From positions 1 to 6,569 of the forward strand of contig JAGQRC010000216.1 of assembly GCA_020425835.1 (NCBI GenBank): a DNA stretch of 6,569 nt, given 5' to 3'. The notes below the pieces were generated by a model, which had not been told where the DNA came from, ran no database searches, and worked only from the letters and a program-made list of their open reading frames with translations. Both the position numbers and the translations under genes were made by a program. This DNA is from Planctomycetota bacterium (lineage in GTDB: Bacteria; Planctomycetota; UBA8108; UBA1146; JAJFFE01). Shown here in pieces: positions 1-6,569 of the stretch. Positions within the stretch are counted from its first letter, which is position 1, and each line of letters starts with the position of its first letter.

Positions 1-850
1 CACGGTCGAGGCGGGAGAGTTCGTCGGCTATCTCGGCCCGAACGGCGCGGGGAAGTCGACGACGATCAAGATGCTCAGCGGCATCCTGGTGCCGACATCC
101 GGCGAGGTGGACGTGTGCGGCATCGTGCCGCATCGCGATCGCCGGACGAACGCGATGAACATCGGCGCGGTGTTCGGGCAGCGCACGCAGCTCTGGTGGG
201 ATCTGCCGCCGTCGGAGGCGTACACCCTGCTCGGGAAGATCTATCGGATCGACCGCTCCGAGACGCGGTCACGCGTGAGCGAGTTGGCGGACCTCCTCGA
301 GGTCGGCCCGGTGCTCGACACGCCGGTTCGAAAGCTCAGCCTCGGGCAGAAGATGCGCTGCGAGCTCGTCGCGGCGCTCCTCCACCGACCGAAGGTCCTC
401 TTCCTCGACGAACCGACGATCGGCCTCGACGCGGTCGGCAAGGCGCAGGTCCGACGCCAGTTGCGATCGATCAATCGGGAGCAGGGCACGACGATCGTGC
501 TGACGTCGCACGACCTCGACGACATCGAAGCGCTGTGCGGGCGAGTCCTCGTGATCGATCACGGCGGGATCATCCACGACGGCACGGTGGAGACACTCCG
601 GACGAAGTTCGGCAACCGCCGCACGATCGTCGTCGACTTCGCCGTGTCGGACCCCGCGCTGGCCGAGACGCTCCCGAGTGGCGCGACGCTCGACCGGACG
701 GCGGGACCTCGCGCCTGGATCGACTTCGACGCCGACCTCCTGACTGCGCCGACGCTGATCCGACATCTCCTCGAGACCCACGAGATCCAGGACCTCACCG
801 TGCGCGAGATCGACATCGAAGAGGTCGTACGACGCGTCTATCGCGGGTGA
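1..850 (+). CDS. ABC transporter ATP-binding protein, COG4586-like (5' end outside window)
   Basis: This is the nucleotide-binding subunit of an ABC-2 type transporter. It would hydrolyse ATP on the cytoplasmic face to drive membrane partners that are not in the window. The reading frame enters at base 2 and ends at TGA 848-850, giving 282 visible residues; roughly 40-50 N-terminal residues are missing. Visible motifs are Walker A GPNGAGKST (35-61), a Q-loop region 'FGQRTQLWWDLP', signature LSLGQ (335-349), Walker B with catalytic Glu VLFLDEP (395-415), D-loop IGLD and the switch His in 'LTSHDL' (509-511). All are intact, so it should be active. The 'QLWWDLP' motif and the C-terminal 'IEEVVRRVY' match, from memory, the COG4586 group, which usually works with paired DUF990-type/ABC-2 permeases. 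The ATG at 71 lies after Walker A and is not the start. The next gene is convergent, so its permeases should lie to the left. The substrate cannot be told from sequence. Confidence 0.93.
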   Translation, partial: TVEAGEFVGYLGPNGAGKSTTIKMLSGILVPTSGEVDVCGIVPHRDRRTNAMNIGAVFGQRTQLWWDLPPSEAYTLLGKIYRIDRSETRSRVSELADLLEVGPVLDTPVRKLSLGQKMRCELVAALLHRPKVLFLDEPTIGLDAVGKAQVRRQLRSINREQGTTIVLTSHDLDDIEALCGRVLVIDHGGIIHDGTVETLRTKFGNRRTIVVDFAVSDPALAETLPSGATLDRTAGPRAWIDFDADLLTAPTLIRHLLETHEIQDLTVREIDIEEVVRRVYRG

Positions 851-882
851 GGGGGCGCGGGGGGCCGTTCCGGATCACGAGG
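851..882. other. convergent intergenic gap, no terminator seen
   Basis: Only 32 bases separate the stop of the ABC ATPase (850) from the stop of the kinase gene (883) on the opposite strand. The stretch is G-rich at its left end. I see no stable hairpin followed by a T-run on either strand, so any termination here is probably factor-dependent or the two transcripts overlap. Confidence 0.6.
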
Positions 883-3800
883 TCACTCCGGCGAGCTGGT
901 ATTCCCTCGCAGCGCTTCGTCGAGCTCGCGCAGTAGCTCCGGCTGGATCTCGAAGACGCCGCGGTCCTTCGGGAGGGAGTCCTGGAGGAGCATGAACTGA
1001 GAGCCCGCCTCGCGCTCCTTCCCGAGCGCCTTCGCCGCGAGGACTCGGAGCGCCCGCGAGTTGACGTCGAGATCTCGGGGGAGCGAGGACAAGAGGTCGA
1101 TCGTCGCTTGCGGGTCCCCGGAGCGATAGAGCGCGAGAGCGAGCAGGCCCCGCGCTTCGACATCGTCGGGCGCGTACTCGAACAGCGATCGGGCGAGCGC
1201 CAGCATGTCCGACGTGACCTCGATCGGCGTCGAGTCTCCCGGGCGGCGACGCAATCGAGCCCGCAACTCGCTCTTGACCCGCTCGTAGGAATCGCCGGTC
1301 GATCGAATGTGGAAGTAGGCGATCTCGCGGGCCCACGCCGGCATCTCCTGCTCGCGCAACGCCCGGACGGCCCGCTCGATGAATCGGTATCGGCTCAACA
1401 GCTCGTCGGCGATCTCGATGACCAGATCGTGCTGCCGCAGTCTCTCGTCGTCGGCGGTGACCGCCTCCAGCTCCACGCGGTGGCCGCGGTGGTCGTACGC
1501 GACGAGCGTTCCGTCGGAGAGTTCACCGGCGACCTTGTAGGACAGCGCGACGTCCCCCGAGATCGTCAGGAGCGGCTCCGGAGGATCGAGCGCGTAGACC
1601 TGCAACCGAGCGGGATCGCTCAGAGAGACGAAGAACCGGGATCGATCGAGGCTCGGCACGATCCCCCACGCCGAGTGACGGCCGAGGGAGTCGATCCAGG
1701 GGTCGTCCGTCTCGCTCGGATGTCGACCGAGCACCAAGCGGGCGATCTCGCGCCGCGCATCCCCGGGAGCCCCGAACAGGCAGAGCGCCTCCTCGCCCGT
1801 CGCGTCGAAGGCGAGCGCATAGCACGTGCCTCGACCCGGACGGAGCCGACGGATGTGTCGCCAGCTCGCGGCGCTCGCGGGATCCGTGCCCGGATCCCGC
1901 ATCCAGAAGTCGATCGCCCCCGATTGGAGTCCGAGCAAGATCCGCGTCGCATCCGGCGAGAGGTCGAAGCCGGTGGTCGCGCGAGGTCCCCGTCCGTTGC
2001 CGAGGGGTGGTCGCGCGCCGCGGGCCGGGCCGGGACGGGGCGGACCCGGTCGCTCCACGATGAGTGTGCCGACTTCACGGGCCGCCGCCCCATCGAGGAA
2101 GTGGACCACTCCATCCTCCGTCAGCGCGATCCACCGGTCGTTGCCCGGGAGCGAGCGAACGGCGCGCACCGGAGTGTCGCCGAGGTCGAGCGATCGCACC
2201 GTCGGCTCACCCGACTCCGTGTGTCGGATCCATCGGACCGAGCCGTCGTCGAAGCCGACGCCCGCGGTGCCGCCGGTCTCGTCGAAGTCGGAGACGAGGG
2301 CGGCCGAATCGGCGTCGACGGTCGACTCCGCCGTCGAGCCGCTTCGGTCGCGGACGTGCAAGGTCCAACCGTAGGTCGCCTGAGTGACCTCCCACGAGCC
2401 GACTGGCGACACGGTGAGGAAGCGGAACGTCGCCTCGTCCGGGGGGGCGGCGCGATCGATCGACCAGATGCGAATCGTTCCGTCGCGAGAGCCCGAGACC
2501 AACCGACGACCGTCGGGCGTGAACGCGACACAGGTCGTGCCCGCGCGGTGACCGACGAGCACCGGTCCGGGTGTGCCATCGCTCGCGCGCCAGAGGCGCA
2601 CCGTCGCATCCTCGGAGGTCGAGGCGAGCCAAGTTCCGTGCGGGTCGTACACGAGGTCGGTCACGCTGTCGCGATGACCGAGGAGACGACGCACCGGAGA
2701 GCCCGTGTCCGCCGATCGGATGGTGATCGAGAGGTCGTCGGTCGCATCCGCGATCTCGTTGCGAATCGGGTCGAACGCGAGGACGGCGGAGACGAGACGC
2801 CGGGTGAGCTCCGTCGACTCGAGCAGCGGCAGGCCGGTGTCCACGTCCCACAGCCAGAGTCCACCCCCGACGCCGCGCGCGGCCAGACGCGCTCGACTCG
2901 GGGCGACCGCGATCGCCGCCGCGGGTTGGGTGAGCTCGAAGCGCTTCTCCGTCTTGTCGGGCAGGTGGAAGAGCGAGACGTGGTCGCCGATCGCGAGCGC
3001 GACCCAGAACGCGTCGCTCCCGTCCGGCTCGATGGTGTACGTGCGGAGGGTGTCGCCGAGGCGATAGGCGTCCGTGAGCGCCCGACGTCGATCGACGGAG
3101 AAGACGGTGAGGTCGCCGCCCTCGGTCGCGGCGAAGAAGTGGCGCGCGTCGAGGAAGGTGATCGGCGCGCGCGCGGAGATCCGCGCGTCCTCGACCGGCC
3201 CGAGGAGGCGCTGATCGGCCAGGTTCCAGACGAGGGCCGCGCCGGTCTGGTCGACGGAGACGGCCACTTCGCCATCGGGTGAGACTGCGACCTCCGTCAC
3301 CGGTGCGACGTGGCCGATCAGCGCGGGCTCCGCCGATCGCGTGGCCCGCGAGAGGTAGTACCACTCCCAACCCCGACGCGTCGCGGCCGCGGAGTCCAAG
3401 TATTCCTGGGCGGCACGGACGTCGCGGCTCCGGACGGATGCATCGGCGGCGGCGATCGCAGCGCGGTACGCGGCGCGCTCGGCGAGTTCGCGCTCCCCCT
3501 CCGCTTCGGCGCGCGCCTCGACCGCGCGACGCCGCTCGCGCTCGGTCTCGATCGTGTTCTCCAATGCGTGCAGCCATCCCCAGGTCGTGGAGACGAACCC
3601 CGCGACGACGGCGACTGCGACGCCGACCGCGGCGAAGGTGAGCGCGCGGTGGCGACGCGCGAAGCGCTGCAGCTGGTAGAAGAAGCTCGGCGGGCGGGCG
3701 AGGATCGCATCGCCGCGCAGGAAGCGGCGCAGGTCCTCGCCGAGCTCGTGTGCCGAGGCGTAGCGACGCTCCTTGTCCTTTTCGAGCGCCTTCAGCGTGA

Positions 3801-4680
3801 TCGTCTCCAGATCGCCGCGCAGCGTGGCGACGCGCGTGGACGGCCGGGCCGGAGACTCTTCGCGGATGACCTGCGACGCTTCGTAGATCGCGCGACCCTC
3901 GAGGTCGTAGGGGAACGCCCCGGTGAGGAGTTCGTAGAGCACGACGCCGAGCGCGTAGACGTCCGAACGCGTGTCGATCTCGGCGGGATCCCCGCTGACC
4001 TGCTCCGGGCTCATGTACTGCAAGGTGCCGAGGAGCTGCCCGACGCTGGTGTAGGCGGTCGTCACTCCGGGAGCGCTCGCCGCGCGGGCGACGCCGAAGT
4101 CGATGATCTTGGGATGACCCTCGCGGTCGACGAGGATGTTGGCTGGCTTGAGGTCGCGATGGATCACGCCGCGCTGGTGACCGTGATGGACCGCGTCGCA
4201 GACCTCGACGAACAGTCGAACCCGGTCGCGGATCGAGGCCCCTCGCTCATCGCAGAATCGACCGAGGGGACGAGCGCCTTCGATCAACTCCATCGCGAAG
4301 TAGGGTCGGCGTCGTCCCGCGTGCTCGAACGTCCCCGCATCGTAGACCTGCGCGATGCCCGGATGCCGGAGCTGGGCGAGGATCTGGGTCTCGTACTCGA
4401 ATCGTCGCAAGAGCTCCGGCGAGGTCATCTCCTCGCGAAGCACCTTCAGCGCGACCAGTCGACGCGGGTGCTCCTGCTCGGCCTCGAAGACCGTGCCCAT
4501 GCCGCCCGTCGCGATGCGCGCCCGAATGCGGAACGGACCGATCCGCGCGGGAACCTCGAACGACTCACCCTCGGGCGGGATGGGGGCGACCGTCGAGTCG
4601 GGAGGGGGATCCAGGGGGAGCGTCTCCGCCGGGTCGATCCGACGCGGATCGCGCTCGCGGTTCCGGTCGCCGTTCGTCAC
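883..4680 (-). CDS. membrane-anchored Ser/Thr protein kinase with WD40 repeats and TPR-like tail
   Basis: This is a Hanks-type Ser/Thr kinase, 1265 residues, GTG start at 4680 with a Shine-Dalgarno at 4689-4698. Residues 1-47 are a charged, Pro-rich leader. The kinase domain (about 50-320) has Gly-loop TGGMG (58-62), ATP Lys79, catalytic loop HRDLKPAN (174-181), DFG (194-196) and SPE (224-226), all intact, with several Thr/Ser in the activation loop. It is an RD kinase and should be active. A single hydrophobic helix (about 346-370) follows, then an Arg/Glu/Ala-rich coiled coil (about 374-412). WD40-like repeats run from about 457 to 1075; I count about 14 blades, the clearest at 668-743 ('TVRLW', 'TIRIW'). 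The tail (about 1150-1235) looks TPR-like. The layout suggests a cytoplasmic kinase with a propeller sensor or scaffold across the membrane (inference). The substrate and signal are unknown. It lies 49 bases behind the DUF1015 gene. The architecture is common in planctomycetes. Confidence 0.95.
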   Translation of the reverse strand: MTNGDRNRERDPRRIDPAETLPLDPPPDSTVAPIPPEGESFEVPARIGPFRIRARIATGGMGTVFEAEQEHPRRLVALKVLREEMTSPELLRRFEYETQILAQLRHPGIAQVYDAGTFEHAGRRRPYFAMELIEGARPLGRFCDERGASIRDRVRLFVEVCDAVHHGHQRGVIHRDLKPANILVDREGHPKIIDFGVARAASAPGVTTAYTSVGQLLGTLQYMSPEQVSGDPAEIDTRSDVYALGVVLYELLTGAFPYDLEGRAIYEASQVIREESPARPSTRVATLRGDLETITLKALEKDKERRYASAHELGEDLRRFLRGDAILARPPSFFYQLQRFARRHRALTFAAVGVAVAVVAGFVSTTWGWLHALENTIETERERRRAVEARAEAEGERELAERAAYRAAIAAADASVRSRDVRAAQEYLDSAAATRRGWEWYYLSRATRSAEPALIGHVAPVTEVAVSPDGEVAVSVDQTGAALVWNLADQRLLGPVEDARISARAPITFLDARHFFAATEGGDLTVFSVDRRRALTDAYRLGDTLRTYTIEPDGSDAFWVALAIGDHVSLFHLPDKTEKRFELTQPAAAIAVAPSRARLAARGVGGGLWLWDVDTGLPLLESTELTRRLVSAVLAFDPIRNEIADATDDLSITIRSADTGSPVRRLLGHRDSVTDLVYDPHGTWLASTSEDATVRLWRASDGTPGPVLVGHRAGTTCVAFTPDGRRLVSGSRDGTIRIWSIDRAAPPDEATFRFLTVSPVGSWEVTQATYGWTLHVRDRSGSTAESTVDADSAALVSDFDETGGTAGVGFDDGSVRWIRHTESGEPTVRSLDLGDTPVRAVRSLPGNDRWIALTEDGVVHFLDGAAAREVGTLIVERPGPPRPGPARGARPPLGNGRGPRATTGFDLSPDATRILLGLQSGAIDFWMRDPGTDPASAASWRHIRRLRPGRGTCYALAFDATGEEALCLFGAPGDARREIARLVLGRHPSETDDPWIDSLGRHSAWGIVPSLDRSRFFVSLSDPARLQVYALDPPEPLLTISGDVALSYKVAGELSDGTLVAYDHRGHRVELEAVTADDERLRQHDLVIEIADELLSRYRFIERAVRALREQEMPAWAREIAYFHIRSTGDSYERVKSELRARLRRRPGDSTPIEVTSDMLALARSLFEYAPDDVEARGLLALALYRSGDPQATIDLLSSLPRDLDVNSRALRVLAAKALGKEREAGSQFMLLQDSLPKDRGVFEIQPELLRELDEALRGNTSSPE

Positions 4681-4688
4681 CGCTCGAC

Positions 4689-4698
4689 TCTTCCCTTC
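4689..4698 (-). promoter_or_regulatory. ribosome binding site of the kinase gene
   Basis: On the minus strand this reads GAAGGGAAGA, a purine-rich Shine-Dalgarno-like stretch 8 bases before the GTG at 4680-4678. It supports the GTG as the real start. The next internal Met (residue 61) falls inside the kinase glycine loop and is too late. Confidence 0.6.
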
Positions 4699-4729
4699 GT
4701 CCCCACGCGGGTCGACGGACCTCGCCGAC

Positions 4730-5953
4730 TCACAACAGAGCGATCACCAGGCCACTGCGGACCTTGGGGTCGAACCACGTCGACTTCGGGGGCATGAACC
4801 GGTTCTGTCGACAGACCTCCACGAACTGATCGACGGTGACCGGCGCGAGGGTGATCGCGAGCTGATGGTCGCCGCTCTCCACGCGACGTTGCAGGTAGGC
4901 CGCCGACTTGTTGCCACCGACGAAATCGATGGCGGCATCCTTGGGGTCGTCGAGGCCGAGCACCCGTGCGAAGAGGTTCCGCTGCACGATGTCGGCGTCG
5001 ATGTCCTGAGCGGCGTCGTCGGGATCGAACGTGCCGTCCTTCGGACGGAGTCGATGCCAGCGACCTCCGGCGAAGAGGCCGATCTCGTGGACTCTGTTCG
5101 GGGAGAACGGGTCGGTCCCGAGCGCCTCGATCTCGAATGCGTCCGACGCCCGCTCCAGCACCGATGCCGGCGCGAGGTCGGTGCGCACCAGCCGGTTGTA
5201 CGGCGCGATGCCGGTCTCCCGAACGGGGAAGATGACGTTGAGGAACTCCTCGTGTCCGAGGAGGGCGGCGGCGGCGCTGCGATGGTTGCCGTCGGCGACG
5301 TAGGCGACCGGCTCCTCCGCGAGGAGTCGGGAGAGCTTCGCGATGGGCTCCGGCGACGACACCCTCCAGAGACGATGGGTCGCGCCCCCTTCATCCTTCA
5401 CGGCGAAGTCGCAGTCGCGGCTCGACGTCACCTCGCGGAGCTCGGCGGCGACGCGACCCGTGGTGTCCTCGATCGCGTTGTTCACCGCGCCGATGAACGA
5501 CTTCGTCGCCTGGATCAGATCGGCGCGTCCGCGCGCCTTCGACTCGCGGATGCCCTCGTTGCGGACGATGCACCCCGCAGGGTTCGCCTCGGTCCGGATC
5601 TCCCCGGTGAGCGCCATGCAGAGCAGCCCGGTCTGCGTGCGGCCGTTCTTCTCGATGGAGTAGACCCACACCGAATCGCGGACCTCTTCGACCGGACCCT
5701 CGCGGCGCAGTCGTCGGAGGTTCGCGCCAGCCCGGTCGAGCGCCTCGGCCGAGCCCTCCTCGAGGAAGGCGTCGGGGCTCGCCGTGTCGCAGTGGGGCAT
5801 CGTCGTCCGCAGGATCGCGAAGGGACGCCCTTGGACCAGATCCCAGACCTCGCGGTCGCTCTGGAACTCGTCGTAGTTGGGGCAGCTCACCGCGACGGCG
5901 GCATCGCTGTCGCGCGGGACGAGGGCGTGGCGGACGGCGCGGATGGTGACCAT
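4730..5953 (-). CDS. DUF1015 family protein (SerK-like superfamily, function unproven)
   Basis: This is a 407-residue soluble protein of the DUF1015 family, about the usual family length. Motifs along the chain are an N-terminal 'CPNYDEF' (24-30) where the family normally has a PPYDV-like motif, 'RPFAILRTTMP' (43-53), 'IVRNEGI' (129-135) in place of the usual RHE-like motif, 'YVADGNHRSAAA' (218-229), 'PYNRLV' (251-256) and C-terminal 'MPPKSTWFDPK' (387-397). No signal peptide or membrane helix is seen. I recall that DUF1015 genes are often found beside serA/serC, and that a role in free-serine phosphorylation has been proposed. Neither can be confirmed here, and no serine-pathway gene is in the window. 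The frame stays open to an ATG at 6079, but I chose the ATG at 5951-5953. The protein from there starts like other family members, and a candidate promoter lies at 5989-6017, inside the would-be extension. The ribosome site before 5953 is weak. The kinase gene follows after 49 bases, so the two are likely co-transcribed. Confidence 0.88.
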   Translation of the reverse strand: MVTIRAVRHALVPRDSDAAVAVSCPNYDEFQSDREVWDLVQGRPFAILRTTMPHCDTASPDAFLEEGSAEALDRAGANLRRLRREGPVEEVRDSVWVYSIEKNGRTQTGLLCMALTGEIRTEANPAGCIVRNEGIRESKARGRADLIQATKSFIGAVNNAIEDTTGRVAAELREVTSSRDCDFAVKDEGGATHRLWRVSSPEPIAKLSRLLAEEPVAYVADGNHRSAAAALLGHEEFLNVIFPVRETGIAPYNRLVRTDLAPASVLERASDAFEIEALGTDPFSPNRVHEIGLFAGGRWHRLRPKDGTFDPDDAAQDIDADIVQRNLFARVLGLDDPKDAAIDFVGGNKSAAYLQRRVESGDHQLAITLAPVTVDQFVEVCRQNRFMPPKSTWFDPKVRSGLVIALL

Positions 5954-5988
5954 GGGAGGCTTCGGCTTTCCGGGGTTCGGGTGCCGTG

Positions 5989-6017
5989 GTTGTAGGCAGC
6001 TTCCCCTTCGCTGGCAA
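5989..6017 (-). promoter_or_regulatory. candidate sigma70-type promoter for the DUF1015-kinase unit
   Basis: On the minus strand, TTGCCA (6017-6012; 5 of 6 matches to the -35 consensus) and TACAAC (5994-5989; 4 of 6 to the -10 consensus) are separated by exactly 17 bases. Transcription would begin near 5982, leaving a leader of about 29 bases before the ATG at 5953. It would serve DUF1015 and probably the kinase gene. This is a match by eye in GC-rich DNA, with no experimental support. Confidence 0.45.
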
Positions 6018-6090
6018 CCTGCTTTCTCGGACCTTGGAGGCGTGTCGGAAGACTCATTCCGGCCGAGAGCCCGCGCCATCCGATCTCAAG

Positions 6091-6108
6091 GGGGATCCCC
6101 GGTGATCC
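6091..6108. repeat. short overlapping inverted repeats in the divergent spacer
   Basis: GGGGATCCCC (6091-6100) is a perfect 10-base palindrome. It overlaps a second inverted repeat, GGATC (6093-6097) with GATCC (6104-6108) around a 6-base loop. The site lies 77 bases before the permease GTG and about 75 bases upstream of the candidate DUF1015 promoter. It could be an operator for either gene, but such short palindromes also arise by chance. Confidence 0.25.
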
Positions 6109-6170
6109 GAAGAAGGAGAGGCGTCGCGCGCGGTTCCTTCCTCGGAACTTCGATCGCGAGCCGGACCGCC

Positions 6171-6180
6171 GAGGAACAGG
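6171..6180 (+). promoter_or_regulatory. ribosome binding site of the ABC-2 permease gene
   Basis: GAGGAACAGG includes a GAGG core 10 bases before the GTG at 6185. Upstream in the same frame I found no other plausible start codon back to about 6074, so this site and the GTG together fix the permease start. Confidence 0.6.
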
Positions 6181-6184
6181 ACTC

Positions 6185-6569
6185 GTGAGCACGACGACCA
6201 CCACCCCAGAGGCGAGCGACGCGACGCCGCACGCTCCGACCATCGCGGACGGGCGGATCGAGCCGGTTCGACACCGGATCCGTCCCGAACGGGGCTGGGT
6301 CGCGATCGACTTCCGCGAGCTCTGGTCGTACCGGGAGCTCCTCTTCTTCCTCGTCTGGCGCGACGTCAAGGTTCGCTACAAGCAGACGGTGCTCGGCGCG
6401 GCGTGGGCGATCCTCCAGCCGCTGTTCACGATGCTCGTCTTCACCCTCTTCTTCGGGCGACTCGCTTCGATGCCGTCGGATGGTGTGCCGTACTCGCTGT
6501 TCGCGTTCGCGGCGCTCGTCCCGTGGATGTTCTTCGCGAACGCCCTGCTGATCGGATCGACGAGCGTCG
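6185..6569 (+). CDS. ABC-2 permease for polysaccharide export, TagG/Wzm type (3' end outside window)
   Basis: This is the membrane subunit of an ABC-2 exporter of the TagG/Wzm type, which moves lipid-linked surface polysaccharides such as O-antigen, teichoic acid or capsule across the inner membrane. The first 128 codons are visible, from a GTG with a Shine-Dalgarno at 6171-6180. A disordered Thr/Ala/Pro-rich leader (1-35) precedes the family hallmark: 'FRELWSYRELLFFLVWRD' (43-60), then 'VRYKQTVLGAAWAILQP' (63-79), an amphipathic interface segment running into the first membrane helix (about 72-92). A second hydrophobic stretch begins near 104 ('LFAFAALVPWMFF'). Full-length members have about 260-300 residues and six helices. 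The gene diverges from DUF1015 and probably heads an operon with a Wzt-type ATPase and glycosyltransferases to the right. That is expected from the family, not seen here. Confidence 0.9.
   Translation, partial: MSTTTTTPEASDATPHAPTIADGRIEPVRHRIRPERGWVAIDFRELWSYRELLFFLVWRDVKVRYKQTVLGAAWAILQPLFTMLVFTLFFGRLASMPSDGVPYSLFAFAALVPWMFFANALLIGSTSV

Noticed and set aside
1108..4797. Long plus-strand open frames (1108-3282 and 3310-4797) antisense to the kinase gene
   Set aside because: Their translations are rich in Arg, Ala, Gly and Glu with no recognisable domain. The opposite strand encodes an intact kinase with all motifs. Long antisense frames are expected in DNA this GC-rich.
4355..5995. A 546-codon plus-strand frame antisense to DUF1015
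   Set aside because: It has no family resemblance and spans the start of the kinase gene and all of DUF1015. It is a shadow of the real minus-strand genes.
5954..6079. A 42-residue N-terminal extension of DUF1015 starting at ATG 6079
   Set aside because: The extra residues are Arg/Pro/Ser-rich and unlike the family N-terminus. A candidate promoter lies within them, so the start at 5953 fits better.
6113..6118. A perfect AAGGAG on the plus strand
   Set aside because: No ATG, GTG or TTG lies at a suitable distance downstream, and the permease GTG is 66 bases away with its own site.
5887..6369. A 160-codon minus-strand frame across the divergent spacer and the permease start
   Set aside because: The composition is low-complexity Arg/Ser-rich, and it is antisense to a clear permease coding sequence. 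No domain is recognisable.
1..6569. The left ATPase and right permease as two halves of one transporter split by an insertion
   Set aside because: The ATPase carries COG4586-type motifs rather than Wzt-type ones, while the permease is TagG/Wzm-type. No inverted repeats, target duplications or transposase flank the middle genes.

Overview
The window is very GC-rich, densely coding DNA from a bacterium, most likely a planctomycete or close relative (inference). The main clue is the large membrane-spanning Ser/Thr kinase. Its juxtamembrane stretch (kinase end, then 'ARPPSFFYQLQRFARRHRAL', then one membrane helix), coiled coil, 'RGWEWYYL' motif and WD40 repeats form an architecture typical of Planctomycetota. 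Both minus-strand genes and both plus-strand fragments share the same GC-rich codon style, so nothing points to recent transfer.

Layout, left to right. (1) 1-850, plus strand: 3' part of an ABC transporter ATPase of the 'FGQRTQLWWDLP' type (COG4586-like). (2) 851-882: a 32-base convergent gap with no visible terminator. (3) 883-4680, minus strand: a 1265-residue Ser/Thr protein kinase with a membrane helix, about 14 WD40-like blades (possibly two seven-bladed propellers) and a TPR-like C-terminus. (4) 4730-5953, minus strand: a DUF1015-family protein, 49 bases upstream of the kinase on the same strand and probably co-transcribed with it. (5) 5954-6184: a 231-base divergent intergenic region with a good candidate promoter for the DUF1015 gene. 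(6) 6185 to the window end, plus strand: the first 128 codons of a TagG/Wzm-type ABC-2 permease for surface polysaccharide export.

The two ABC genes flank the minus-strand pair but belong to different transporter families, so they are probably not partners. The permease most likely heads a polysaccharide-export operon that continues to the right; the ATPase most likely ends an operon that lies to the left. The kinase/DUF1015 pair is the only complete unit here. No RNA genes, CRISPR, insertion sequences or long repeats were seen. I see no clear evidence of a new multi-gene system. The points most worth a second look are the double-propeller kinase, its pairing with DUF1015, and altered family motifs in the DUF1015 protein.
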